From: Desulfobaccales bacterium
GTDB lineage: Bacteria; Desulfobacterota; Desulfobaccia; Desulfobaccales; 0-14-0-80-60-11
DNA length: 64,000 bases
Reading direction: 5' to 3'
NCBI GenBank assembly: GCA_041648175.1
Contig: JBAZPO010000008.1
Span: 123,480-187,479 of the forward strand
The notes under the pieces are model-generated. The model did no database searches, was not told the DNA's origin, and saw only the letters and a list, made by a program, of their open reading frames with translations. Shown in pieces: positions 1 through 8,061 of this stretch (its first letter is position 1; the number at the start of each line of letters is the position of its first letter). The translations under genes were made by a program, and so were the position numbers.

Positions 1-2
1 TG

Positions 3-140
3 GAGCGCTGCCAGCCAGAGGCCATGCCGGTTCCCGCGCCGGCGCCCAAACGCCGGCACTCCCGGCGCCGCCGCCCACGGGGGCGGAGGCGGGGAAAAGA
101 AGCTGGGGGAGGGGCTAAAGGCGTTGGGGGAGAGGGCTAA
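3..140 (+). CDS. C-terminal tail of an Arg-rich protein (5' part outside window)
   Basis: The frame entering the window at base 3 stays open to TAA at 138-140 and gives 45 residues. The tail holds a dense basic run (PKRRHSRRRRPRGRRRGKE) followed by Gly/Ala. Such tails are common at the C-terminus of RNA-binding proteins such as DEAD-box helicases or RNase E/G types. The rest of the gene is missing, so no family can be named. The very high G+C here also keeps other frames open, so even the coding call is moderate. Confidence 0.35.
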   Translation, partial: ERCQPEAMPVPAPAPKRRHSRRRRPRGRRRGKEAGGGAKGVGGEG

Positions 141-241
141 GGTTTTTCATGGGGGGCCTTATAATTAAAAAAGACTCTCCCCGATCCATCTCCCAATCCC
201 GTAAGAAAGCTGGGCGCACCTGCGTGTGCTCCCGCTAAAAA

Positions 242-266
242 GGGCGGACACCTAGTCCGCCCCTAC
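242..266. repeat. short palindrome ending in CCCCTAC
   Basis: GGGCGGAC (242-249) and GTCCGCCC (255-262) form a perfect 8-bp stem around a 5-nt loop, followed by CTAC. It lies just downstream of tyrS. The same design (palindrome plus a CCCTAC tail) recurs at several other intergenic sites in this window. Confidence 0.6.
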
Positions 267-301
267 AAAAACCTCGGTGGCACGGGCGTCTCGCCTGGGC
301 T

Positions 302-1519
302 TCAGCTCGCCAGGGTCACCCGCTTAAACCGCCGTTTTCCTACTTTAAGAAGATACGTTTTCCCGGCCGCCAATTCCAGCTTGGCGTCCGTGACCTTCTC
401 GCCCTCCACCTGCACTCCGCCCTGGGTGATGAGGCGCCGGGCCTCGGTGGTGCCTGCCGCCAGCCCTGCGTCTACTAAAAGCCGCGGCAGCCACAGGGTG
501 GGCTCGGCGATTGTCAGGGTCACTGCTTCGATCTCCTCGGGTAACTCCCGCTCACGCAGGACGCGGATAAACTCCGCGGCTTCATGTTCTGCTGCGGCCT
601 GGCTGTGGTAGCGGGCCACGATTTCTTTGGCCAAGTCTTCTTTCACCTGTCGGGGATGTTTGGCCCCCGAGGCTAAGTCATTTTTTAGTTTAGCCACCGC
701 ATCGGGGGTAATGTCGGTTAAGAGCTCATAATAACGAATCATTAAGTCGTCAGAAATGGACATGAGCTTGCCGAACATCTCTTTGGCGGGCTCATCGATC
801 CCCACGTAATTGCCCAGGGATTTGCTCATCTTGTTCACGCCGTCCAGGCCTTCCAACAGGGGCAGGGTGATAACGATTTGGGGCGCCTGGCCGTATTCGC
901 GCTGCAAATCGCGCCCTACCAGGAGGTTGAAGGTCTGGTCGGTGCCGCCCAACTCCACGTCAGCTTGAAGCGCCACTGAATCATAGCCCTGGATCAGGGG
1001 GTAGAGGAATTCATGGATGCTGATGGGGGTCTGGGAGGTGTAGCGTTTATGAAAATCCTCCCGCTCCAGCATCCTTGCCACGGTATGCCGGGCCGCCAGG
1101 CGGATGAGGTCCTGGGCCTGCATGGGCTTCATCCAGCGGCTATTGAAGTCGACGATGGTCTTTTCCGGGTCCAGTACCTTGAAGATCTGGCGCTCATAGG
1201 TGGCGGCGTTGGCCTTGATCTGTTCTTCAGTTAAGGGCGGCCGGGTCTCGCTCTTGCCGGTGGGGTCGCCGATGAGGCCAGTGAAGTCGCCGATGAGAAA
1301 GATAACCTGGTGCCCCAGGTCCTGGAAATTCTTGAGCTTTTGAATGAGCACGGTATGGCCCAGGTGCAAATCCGGGGCGGTGGGGTCGAACCCGGCCTTG
1401 ACCCGCAGGGGTGTGCCGGTAGCCCGGGCCTTTTCCAGGCGGGCGGCCAGGTCTTCTTCCCGAATGATGTCATGGCAGCCTTGTTTGATAATGGCCATCT
1501 GTTCCGATACTGGTTTCAC
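302..1519 (-). CDS. tyrS: tyrosyl-tRNA synthetase
   Basis: Cytoplasmic class I enzyme that charges tRNA-Tyr with tyrosine using ATP. The 405-residue length is usual. The HIGH motif is HLGH at residues 52-55 inside the segment GFDPTAPDLHLGHT, and the KMSKS motif is intact (NKMSKSLGN, near residue 230). The last 60 or so residues form an S4-type RNA-binding domain (ARRLITQGGVQVEGEKV). The GFDPTAPDLHLGH wording and full-length alignment resemble the bacterial type 2 TyrRS subgroup. It starts at ATG 1519 and appears to be transcribed alone, separated from the nitroreductase gene by a repeat-rich spacer. Confidence 0.96.
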   Translation of the reverse strand: MKPVSEQMAIIKQGCHDIIREEDLAARLEKARATGTPLRVKAGFDPTAPDLHLGHTVLIQKLKNFQDLGHQVIFLIGDFTGLIGDPTGKSETRPPLTEEQIKANAATYERQIFKVLDPEKTIVDFNSRWMKPMQAQDLIRLAARHTVARMLEREDFHKRYTSQTPISIHEFLYPLIQGYDSVALQADVELGGTDQTFNLLVGRDLQREYGQAPQIVITLPLLEGLDGVNKMSKSLGNYVGIDEPAKEMFGKLMSISDDLMIRYYELLTDITPDAVAKLKNDLASGAKHPRQVKEDLAKEIVARYHSQAAAEHEAAEFIRVLRERELPEEIEAVTLTIAEPTLWLPRLLVDAGLAAGTTEARRLITQGGVQVEGEKVTDAKLELAAGKTYLLKVGKRRFKRVTLAS

Positions 1520-1584
1520 TAAGTTGACTCTCCAAGAATTTTTTTATTAGAAGATGCGCAGGGACGCCCTATGTGCTGAAAGAT

Positions 1585-1661
1585 AGGTTTCAGGTTCCAA
1601 GTGTCAGGTTTTAGAAAGAATTTCCTGTTCCCTGACACCTGACAACTGGAACCTGGAACCT
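1585..1661. repeat. GGTTCCA/CTGACACCTG inverted repeat in spacer
   Basis: The spacer between the nitroreductase and tyrS genes holds copies of CAGGTTCCA and TGTCAGG on the left and their complements (CTGACACCTG, TGGAACCTGG) on the right, so it can fold into a long imperfect hairpin. It is low-complexity intergenic material of the same style as the GTTCAAGG repeats near 17.4 and 54.3 kb. A terminator role for the nitroreductase transcript is possible but there is no clear U-tract. Confidence 0.5.
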
Positions 1662-1665
1662 GCTC

Positions 1666-2238
1666 CTAAAACCCCAGCCAGCGGACTTCCCGGTCCTTCC
1701 GGGGCGGCACCGGCGGTTCCTTGGCGGAGTAGCCGATGGGCGAGATGGCCAGGAGTTGCTGGTCCTCTTTGCCCAGGAATTTCAAGATCTCTTTTTCCAG
1801 GGAGTGGGCCCCGGTCATCCAGCAAGTCCCCAGGCCTTCGGCGTGGGCCGCCAGGAGCAGGTTCTGCATCAGGGCTGCGCCGCTCTGGATGTTGGCCAGA
1901 TTGGTGGGATCATCCGGGCGCTTGCCGATGGTCACTGCGATGACCACCGGGGCGCCTCCCAGGTTTTTAAAAAACTTCATCACCAGTTCCTGACTTTTTT
2001 CCGGGACCTGGTTCTTCTTCATGATGGGAACGAGATTCTTAATGGCGCCACTGACCAGGTCCACAAAGTCATCCCGGACTTTCCCGGCCATGACGGCGAT
2101 CTCCCAGGCCTGGAGGTTGGTCCCCGATGGGGCCCAAAGCGCGGCGGCGATTATCTTTTCCAGGACCTCCCGAGGCGGCGCCTCGGGTTTGTACAGCCGG
2201 TGGCTGCGGCGGTTATGAATAGCTTCGTAGATGTCCAT
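1666..2238 (-). CDS. nitroreductase family protein (FMN oxidoreductase)
   Basis: A 190-residue protein of the nitroreductase/FMN reductase fold, which uses NAD(P)H and bound FMN to reduce nitro compounds, quinones or similar acceptors in the cytoplasm. Seen: the N-terminal IHNRRSHRLYKPEA segment with the FMN-phosphate-contacting arginines, ALWAPSGTNLQAWE, and the C-terminal half with AEGLGTCWMTG and LLAISPIGYSAKEP, all in the usual order for the compact anaerobe-type members. Substrate cannot be told from sequence. It stands as a single gene between tyrS and a gene-poor spacer. Confidence 0.9.
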   Translation of the reverse strand: MDIYEAIHNRRSHRLYKPEAPPREVLEKIIAAALWAPSGTNLQAWEIAVMAGKVRDDFVDLVSGAIKNLVPIMKKNQVPEKSQELVMKFFKNLGGAPVVIAVTIGKRPDDPTNLANIQSGAALMQNLLLAAHAEGLGTCWMTGAHSLEKEILKFLGKEDQQLLAISPIGYSAKEPPVPPRKDREVRWLGF

Positions 2239-2353
2239 GGTTTCCTCTTTTGCGGTGTCTCGATTATCCTTTAAGCCGACGTGCAGCTAAATGATATTTT
2301 TCCGGATAAGCCCTAGGGGCACCATAAGGGAAAACTTACCAGAAATTCAGTAA

Positions 2354-2596
2354 AATTCAAGTCTTGGACATCCATTTGGGAAATATGCGGATGAATTTAA
2401 GGATATTGAAGTGCCTGCCGATATTCCTCTAAGGAGACGAGATAATGAGGATTTGAGGCAGTCGGCCGCAGTCGCGGCCCGGGAATACCGCGCCAAGATG
2501 GCAACCTTGCGGAGCAGGTGGACCGGGAACAGGCGGATTATCTGGCAGGGTGCGCATTGGGCACCGTTGCCCCTCAGGCGCGATTGGTTTGAATAG
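2354..2596 (+). other. open frame without a start, possible gene remnant
   Basis: The long spacer upstream of leuS holds an 80-codon open frame that begins right after a stop and has no ATG near its beginning; a GTG at 2411 is the only early start and lacks a good ribosome binding site. The translation starts NSSLGHPFGKYADEF and continues with mixed charged residues (VPADIPLRRRDNEDLRQSA). The HPFGKY-type opening reminds me of small antitoxin-like proteins, but the resemblance is weak. The 3' part overlaps a palindrome around GGTGCGCATTGGGCAC. Apart from this and the element at 2768-2893, I see nothing in 2239-2915. Confidence 0.2.
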
Positions 2597-2767
2597 TTCC
2601 TCGGTATTGGGGTTCCCACCTGCGGATATCCAAGCAAAGGCTGGAAAACCTATGCTACCAAACCTTTTCAGGATTTACGGCTGGACCAAAGGCCCTGCAT
2701 GACTTCTCCGAATAATAATTGGCCTGGGAGACTCGTTCTGTGGTAAATTAACTATTTTAAGAAACCT

Positions 2768-2893
2768 GAGACCTCTGCGAAAGTCTCAATACCTGCCGTT
2801 TTTAATCAAATTTAGCCGGCGCCCTCGCTTGCGGCTCAATGAAGGCTGGACGCCGAGGGCGGCTATCCTACACGAGACTTTCGCAGAGTCCTC
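2768..2893. mobile_element. MITE-like element with 20-bp terminal inverted repeats
   Basis: GAGACCTCTGCGAAAGTCTC at 2768-2787 is matched in inverted orientation by 2874-2893 (reverse complement GAGGACTCTGCGAAAGTCTC), 18 of 20 identical. The roughly 86-bp interior has its own GC-rich inverted repeat (GCGCCCTCG/CGCCGAGGGCG) and no gene. This is the build of a non-autonomous transposable element. It ends 22 bp before the leuS start codon, so it sits where the leuS promoter or leader should be. No target-site duplication is obvious. Confidence 0.55.
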
Positions 2894-2915
2894 AATTTGG
2901 AATCAGGAGTATTGC

Positions 2916-5402
2916 ATGGCCCCTCGTTATGAACCCCGTCCCCTGGAAGCCAAATGGCAGGGCATCTGGGAGGAGCGGCGGCTGTTTAATGCCAAAGAAG
3001 ACCCGTCTCGCCCGAAATATTACGTCCTGGAGATGTTCCCGTACCCTTCCGGGCGCATCCACATGGGCCACGTGCGCAACTATACCATCGGGGATGTGGT
3101 GGCCCGGTACAAGCGGATGCGGGGTTTCAATGTGCTCCATCCCATGGGCTGGGACGCGTTTGGCCTGCCCGCGGAAAATGCCGCCATGGCCCGGGGGCTC
3201 CATCCGGCCGCCTGGACCTATGACAATATTTTGTACATGCGCAACCAGCTCAAAGAATTGGGCTACAGCTACGACTGGCGCCGGGAGTTGGCCACCTGCG
3301 ATCCGGATTACTACCGCTGGGAGCAGTTGGTCTTCACCGAGATGTTCAGCAAGGGCTTGGCGTACAAGAAAGAAGCGCCGGTCAATTGGTGCCCGAAGTG
3401 CCAAACCGTGCTGGCCAACGAGCAGGTGGAAGACGGCCTCTGTTGGCGCTGCGATTCGCCGGTGCATTTGAAGGAACTCAACCAGTGGTTCTTCAAGATC
3501 ACCGCCTATGCCGAGGAACTCTTGGCCGATCTGGACCAGCTCAGCCACTGGCCGGAGCGGGTCCTCACCATGCAGCGCCACTGGATCGGCAAGTCCCCGG
3601 GGGCCGAGATCTATTTTCCCCTGGCCCAAGGGGGCGAGCCCATCACCGTGTTCACCACCCGGGCCGACACCCTGTTCGGCGCCACCTTTATGAGCCTGGC
3701 CCCGGAGCACCCCCTGGCCCTGACCCTGGCCGCCGGCACTAGCCAGGAAGCGGCGGTGGAGGCCTTTGTCGAGTACTGGCGGGCCCAGAACCGCAGCCGA
3801 GGCGTGTTGGAAGAGGTCTCCAAGGAGGGGGTCTTTACCGGGAGCTACTGCGTCAACCCCGTCACCGGCTGGCAGATGCCCATCTATGTGGCCAATTTTG
3901 TGCTCATGGAGTACGGCACCGGCGCGGTGATGGCGGTCCCGGCTCACGACCAGCGTGATTTTGAGTTTGCTCAGAAGTATGGTTTGCCCATCAAGCTGGT
4001 GATCGAACCGCAGGGCGAAAAGCTTAAGGCCGCGGACCTCACCGCCGCCTACGAAGACGAAGGGGTTTTGGTGGACTCGGGCCAGTTCACCGGGATGCCC
4101 AGCGCGAGAGCCAAGGAGGCCATCGCCGTCTACCTGGAAGAGAAAGGCCAGGGCAAGCAGACGGTTAATTTCCGCCTCCGGGATTGGCTTATCTCCCGAC
4201 AGCGTTATTGGGGAGCCCCCATTCCCATCATCTATTGCGACCGCTGCGGCTTAGTGCCAGTGCCGGCCCAGGACCTGCCGGTAGTCCTGCCGCTGGAGGT
4301 TGCGATCACTGGCGAAGGCGGCTCTCCCCTGGCCCAGTTGCCATCGTTTTATCAGGTTACGTGCCCTACCTGCGGTGGCCCGGCCCGGCGGGAAGTGGAC
4401 ACCATGGACACCTTTGTGGAGTCCTCCTGGTATTTCCTGCGCTACGCCTGCGCCGATTATAAAGACGGCGTCCTGGACCCGCCCCGGGTGAATTATTGGG
4501 CCCCGGTGGACCAGTACATCGGCGGCATCGAACACGCGGTGCTGCACCTGTTGTATGCCCGCTTTTTCACCAAAGTTCTGCGGGATCTGGGGATGGTTAA
4601 GGTCGGCGAGCCTTTTCAGCGGCTTTTGACCCAGGGGATGGTCCTCAAAGACGGAGCCAAGATGGCCAAATCCAAGGGCAACGTGGTTGACCCGGAGTAC
4701 ATGATCGCCGAATACGGCACCGACACCACCCGCCTGTTCCTGCTGTTTGCGGCGCCGCCTGAGAAAGACCTGGAGTGGAGCGACCAGGGGGTGGCGGGCT
4801 CGGCCCGCTTTCTGCATCGCCTTTGGAACCTGGTACAGGACTTGCTGCCGGAACTTCAAGGGCTTAAGCCTTATCAAGGCCCGGGGACGGAATTACCCGA
4901 AGGACTCGCCGAATTCCGCCACAAGGTGCACGCCGCCATCAAGAAGGTGACTGAAGACATCGAAGATTCCTTCCACTTCAACACCGCCATCGCCGCGGTG
5001 ATGGAACTGGTAAATGCCTTCTACCTGGCGGTGGAGAGTCTGCCCAAAGACGAAGCCACCTTGCGGGTTTTCCGGGAAGCGGTGGAGGCCATCCTGCTCC
5101 TGGTCAGCCCCATGGTACCTCACATCGCCGAGGAATTGTGGCAGGCCCTGGGACATACGACTCTACTCCTGGAGGTTCCCTGGCCCCAGGCCCAGTCCGA
5201 GGCCCTGACGGTCTCTACCCTGACGGTGGTGGTCCAGGTCAACGGCAAGGTGAGAAGCCGGCTTCAGGTCCCGGCTTCGGCCGCGGATGAGGACATCAAA
5301 AACCTGGCCCTGGCCGATCCTGCCATCGCAAAATGGCTGCAGGGTCAACCGCCCAAGAAAGTGATTCTGGCCCGGCGCAAGCTGGTCAGTATCGTGGTGT
5401 AA
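2916..5402 (+). CDS. leuS: leucyl-tRNA synthetase
   Basis: Class Ia enzyme that charges tRNA-Leu and edits mischarged tRNA. 828 residues from ATG 2916, chosen because CAGGAG lies 6 bp upstream and the family N-terminus MAPRYEPRPLEAKWQ starts there; the frame is open further upstream into the inverted-repeat element. Seen in order: HIGH motif in PYPSGRIHMGHVRNY, a zinc-type cysteine knuckle (WCPKCQTVL, WRCDSP), the CP1 editing domain with TTRADTLFGA and the VPAHDQRDF segment, then KMAKSKGNVV, an Ala-for-Ser variant of KMSKS. The C-terminal anticodon-binding and VQVNGKVRSRL domains are complete. It heads a plus-strand operon with lptE and holA. Confidence 0.96.
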   Translation: MAPRYEPRPLEAKWQGIWEERRLFNAKEDPSRPKYYVLEMFPYPSGRIHMGHVRNYTIGDVVARYKRMRGFNVLHPMGWDAFGLPAENAAMARGLHPAAWTYDNILYMRNQLKELGYSYDWRRELATCDPDYYRWEQLVFTEMFSKGLAYKKEAPVNWCPKCQTVLANEQVEDGLCWRCDSPVHLKELNQWFFKITAYAEELLADLDQLSHWPERVLTMQRHWIGKSPGAEIYFPLAQGGEPITVFTTRADTLFGATFMSLAPEHPLALTLAAGTSQEAAVEAFVEYWRAQNRSRGVLEEVSKEGVFTGSYCVNPVTGWQMPIYVANFVLMEYGTGAVMAVPAHDQRDFEFAQKYGLPIKLVIEPQGEKLKAADLTAAYEDEGVLVDSGQFTGMPSARAKEAIAVYLEEKGQGKQTVNFRLRDWLISRQRYWGAPIPIIYCDRCGLVPVPAQDLPVVLPLEVAITGEGGSPLAQLPSFYQVTCPTCGGPARREVDTMDTFVESSWYFLRYACADYKDGVLDPPRVNYWAPVDQYIGGIEHAVLHLLYARFFTKVLRDLGMVKVGEPFQRLLTQGMVLKDGAKMAKSKGNVVDPEYMIAEYGTDTTRLFLLFAAPPEKDLEWSDQGVAGSARFLHRLWNLVQDLLPELQGLKPYQGPGTELPEGLAEFRHKVHAAIKKVTEDIEDSFHFNTAIAAVMELVNAFYLAVESLPKDEATLRVFREAVEAILLLVSPMVPHIAEELWQALGHTTLLLEVPWPQAQSEALTVSTLTVVVQVNGKVRSRLQVPASAADEDIKNLALADPAIAKWLQGQPPKKVILARRKLVSIVV

Positions 5403-5412
5403 AGGAGTAGAA

Positions 5413-5928
5413 ATGGCTCTTGGTCGCCTCGGGGTCCTCTGGCTTCTGATAATCAGCCTGTGGGGCTGCGGTTATCGGCCCATGGGGGCGGAGCCCCTCA
5501 ATTCCCAGGTCCGGCCTACCCTGGCGATCCCGTTGTTCGGGAATCGCTCCACCGAAGTGGGCCTGGAGGCCGTCTTTGCCAATGAACTGATCAACGCCTT
5601 TGCCCAAACCAGGGCGGTGCAGGTGGTCCCAGGGGACCGGGACGCACAATACGTGCTGGAAGGCAAGGTGCGGTCGCTGGATAACTCGTCGGTGGCCTAC
5701 AACTCGGTCACCCAGTCCACGGTGCGCCGGGTGACCCTGAGGGTCGAATTGACCCTGCGGCAGAAAAAGGGGGACAAAGTCCTCTGGAAGGAAAACCAGG
5801 TCCTGTCGGAAGATTATGTGGTTGACCCCAACTACCACGCGGGTGAGGCCACCCGGTCCGAAGGTATTCGCCGTGCTGCGGTCACCCTGGCCCGGAAGGT
5901 GCTGGATAAGGTGCTGCTGGTGATCTAG
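5413..5928 (+). CDS. lptE: LPS assembly lipoprotein LptE
   Basis: Outer-membrane lipoprotein that plugs and assembles the LptD translocon for LPS export. The 171-residue product has a signal peptide with lipobox LWGCGYRP (Cys at residue 18 or so), and the CGYRP start is characteristic of LptE. The rest is a small alpha/beta fold (ELINAFAQTRAVQVVPGDRDAQYVLEG-type core). It starts 10 bp after the leuS stop, and leuS-lptE-holA is a very common proteobacterial order, which strongly supports the call. LptD is not in the window; lptA, lptB and lptC are at 41-42 kb. Confidence 0.85.
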   Translation: MALGRLGVLWLLIISLWGCGYRPMGAEPLNSQVRPTLAIPLFGNRSTEVGLEAVFANELINAFAQTRAVQVVPGDRDAQYVLEGKVRSLDNSSVAYNSVTQSTVRRVTLRVELTLRQKKGDKVLWKENQVLSEDYVVDPNYHAGEATRSEGIRRAAVTLARKVLDKVLLVI

Positions 5929-6121
5929 CTTTCAGCAAATGTAAAAGACAAAAGATTTTGATGGATAGCGCCCTTTGTCCGGCTCCTGAGCGTGCACGCC
6001 GGCTTAATTGCGGCCACGGGCCGCCCTATTATTACTGGTTATATAATTGATTATTTTATAATTCTTTGCTAACGTTTTTCCAATAAACCTTACTTCAGCA
6101 GGGGGCAAGGGGGTTGGAAAA

Positions 6122-6868
6122 ATGAACGGACGTTATAGCTGGCCTACGGTGGGAGCCTTTGTTCTTCTGGTGGTTGCTTATGTCCTCATGGTCTATATAC
6201 TTTTGGTCCTCAATAGAAACGGAGTGATCGGCCTTGAAACCGAGGTCAACGGGGATGTGCTGAAACTCATTGCCAGTCTACCGCTGGTGGCCTTCTACCT
6301 GGTGGTGTTTTTAGCTGCCACCGCGGGTTTCGCCCGCGCGGCCATAGTAATGAAAACCATGCCCCTGACCCAGGTCTTGAGCAAGGAATTAAAGAAAAAG
6401 ACCATGGAAAGCGCCACCATCCAAACCAAGATTCGGAGCGGCGGCCAGGTATGCAAAGATACATCTTTTTTACGAGCTCTCAATAACGTCACCTCATCCC
6501 GTCTCCCTATTCTGGCCGTGGTGGAAATGGACCCGCAAACCAAGAAGGAACGGGTGACCGGGGTGGTCACAGCCGACGATTTTCTGAGAAAGATAGAGGC
6601 AGAAGCGGATAAACGCCCCGGGCCGAACGATCCTGCCTTGCCGCCGCTTGCTGAAAGGCTAGAGAAATTCACGGTCGATGATCTGAAACCCCGAAGGCCC
6701 ACGGTAGTAACGGCCGACCAAAATCTTCAGTCTATCATTGACACTATGCTCAATGAACAATTCACCAAACTCATCGTGGTGGAAGATAAGCAGTCGATGA
6801 AATTCAAGGGCACCCTGGATGTGCTGGATATGATGGGAGAGATTTTCGTAGGAGACTCTGAAGCCTAA
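6122..6868 (+). CDS. membrane-anchored CBS-domain protein
   Basis: A 248-residue protein with two hydrophobic segments at about residues 8-30 (VGAFVLLVVAYVLMVYILLV) and 45-72, followed by a cytoplasmic C-terminal half that reads as a pair of CBS motifs: LPILAVVEMDPQTKKERVTGVVTADDF and FTKLIVVEDKQSMKFKGTLDVLDM. CBS pairs bind adenine nucleotides and act as energy sensors. No catalytic domain is joined to it. It sits between lptE and holA, an insertion relative to the usual leuS-lptE-holA order, with a 190-bp AT-rich spacer upstream that could hold its own promoter. Function unknown. Confidence 0.7.
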   Translation: MNGRYSWPTVGAFVLLVVAYVLMVYILLVLNRNGVIGLETEVNGDVLKLIASLPLVAFYLVVFLAATAGFARAAIVMKTMPLTQVLSKELKKKTMESATIQTKIRSGGQVCKDTSFLRALNNVTSSRLPILAVVEMDPQTKKERVTGVVTADDFLRKIEAEADKRPGPNDPALPPLAERLEKFTVDDLKPRRPTVVTADQNLQSIIDTMLNEQFTKLIVVEDKQSMKFKGTLDVLDMMGEIFVGDSEA

Positions 6869-6875
6869 GAAGTTA

Positions 6876-6940
6876 GTGTAGCGGGCACTGCCCGCCATGG
6901 TAATTAACTTTGATCGGTGGTGGGCAGTGCCCACCCTGTA
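6876..6940. repeat. pair of GGGCA(C/G)TGCCC palindromes
   Basis: Two related palindromes, TGTAGCGGGCACTGCCCGCC and GGTGGGCAGTGCCCACCCTGTA, lie in opposite orientation between the CBS gene and holA, so the whole segment is itself an inverted repeat. The same GGCGGGCAGTGCCCGCCCTACA unit is found upstream of argG near 26.4 kb. The open frame of holA runs back through this repeat, which is a reason to place the holA start downstream. Confidence 0.65.
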
Positions 6941-7001
6941 TATTTTTACTCAGGTATTGAGGATCGCCCACCAATTTGAGGCCTTAGTTGACCGCTCCCA
7001 T

Positions 7002-8000
7002 ATGTCCCATCCCATCTTAGAACGCCACTTGGAACGCCAGGCCCTGAAGCCCGTTTACCTCTTTTATGGGGACGAGGAGTTTTTGATGCAGCGGGCGCTG
7101 GTGCGCCTGGAGACGGGGCTGACGGAAGGTTCAGGGGAGCCGCCGAGCCGGGTGCTCCGTGAGGCCCAGGAGATGGGGCTCGCAGAGTTTTTGGCCGAGT
7201 CCCGGGAGGCCACTCTCTGGGGACCGGGACAGTTGCTCATCCTGCGCCAGGTGAATATCTACCCCGCGGCCCAACTCAAGGACCTCACGGCGTACCTGGA
7301 TCACCCGGCGCCCAGGGCCTGGGTGGTGCTTCTGGCCGAAGGCTTGAAGGCCCGGGACGTAGAAAAACACGCGGTGTGGGGCAGGCTGGCCCGGGAGGAG
7401 GCGGCCTTGGGGTTTTTCCGCCTGCGGGAAGGCGAGCTGTACCAGTGGCTGACCCGGGAAGCCCGGCATCTGGGCAAGAACCTGACCTTGCCCGCAGCCC
7501 AGCGTTTGGTGGAGATGGTGGGGGACAATCTGGCGGAATTGAGCCAGGAGTTGGAAAAACTGGCCCTTTATGCCGGTACGGAAAACACCCTGACCCCGGG
7601 GCTGGTGACGCAATTAGCCAGCCACAGCCGGACTTACAATATCTTTGCTTTGGTGGATGCTTTAGGGGGGGCCGGATTTCACCAGCGCCTGGCGTCTCTG
7701 GGGCACTTACTGGATCTGGGGGAGCACCCGGCCAAGATCTTGGGGATGCTGGCCCGGCAGGTGCGGATGCTCATCCGGGTGAAGGAAGCCGCGGGCGGCA
7801 ATCCGGCGGAACTGGCCCGGGGACTCAATCTGCCCCCGTGGAAGTTAAAAGGCCTGACCCAACAGGCGGCCCGCTTCAGCGCGGCGGCCCTCAAGGCGCA
7901 CCTGGCGCTTCTGCACCAGGTGGACTATCATCTCAAGACCAGCACGGGCAATCCCCGGCTCTGGCTGGAGTGGGCGTTATTGAAGATGGGCCCGGGGTGA
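7002..8000 (+). CDS. holA: DNA polymerase III subunit delta
   Basis: Clamp-loader subunit that opens the beta sliding clamp during replication. 332 residues from ATG 7002; the open frame extends to 6897 but that part translates a palindromic repeat, while MSHPILERHLERQALKPVYLFYGDEEFL is a normal HolA start. Seen: VYLFYGDEEFLMQRAL, the WVVLLAEGLKARD segment and the C-terminal helical collar domain with FALVDALGGAGFHQRL, GMLARQVRMLIRVKEA and RLWLEWALL. Position after leuS-lptE matches the usual neighbourhood. Confidence 0.9.
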   Translation: MSHPILERHLERQALKPVYLFYGDEEFLMQRALVRLETGLTEGSGEPPSRVLREAQEMGLAEFLAESREATLWGPGQLLILRQVNIYPAAQLKDLTAYLDHPAPRAWVVLLAEGLKARDVEKHAVWGRLAREEAALGFFRLREGELYQWLTREARHLGKNLTLPAAQRLVEMVGDNLAELSQELEKLALYAGTENTLTPGLVTQLASHSRTYNIFALVDALGGAGFHQRLASLGHLLDLGEHPAKILGMLARQVRMLIRVKEAAGGNPAELARGLNLPPWKLKGLTQQAARFSAAALKAHLALLHQVDYHLKTSTGNPRLWLEWALLKMGPG

Positions 8001-8061
8001 GCCGAAATACGGGGAGCCGGAACGCGCCGCGGCGCAAGGGTGCCGTCTGGATGAAGGCATA

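Noticed and set aside
268..292. Possible sigma-54 promoter (TGGCAC then GC-rich)
   Set aside because: The -12 element TTGC is not found at the right distance; the TGGCAC is part of a repeat-like segment.
2347..2637. 96-codon minus-strand ORF in the leuS upstream spacer
   Set aside because: No RBS, low-complexity Ser/Arg/Pro composition, no homology recognised; the region is better seen as non-coding or remnant.
2892..3947. 351-codon minus-strand open frame opposite leuS
   Set aside because: Mirror frame of leuS, full of His/Gly/Pro; rejected.
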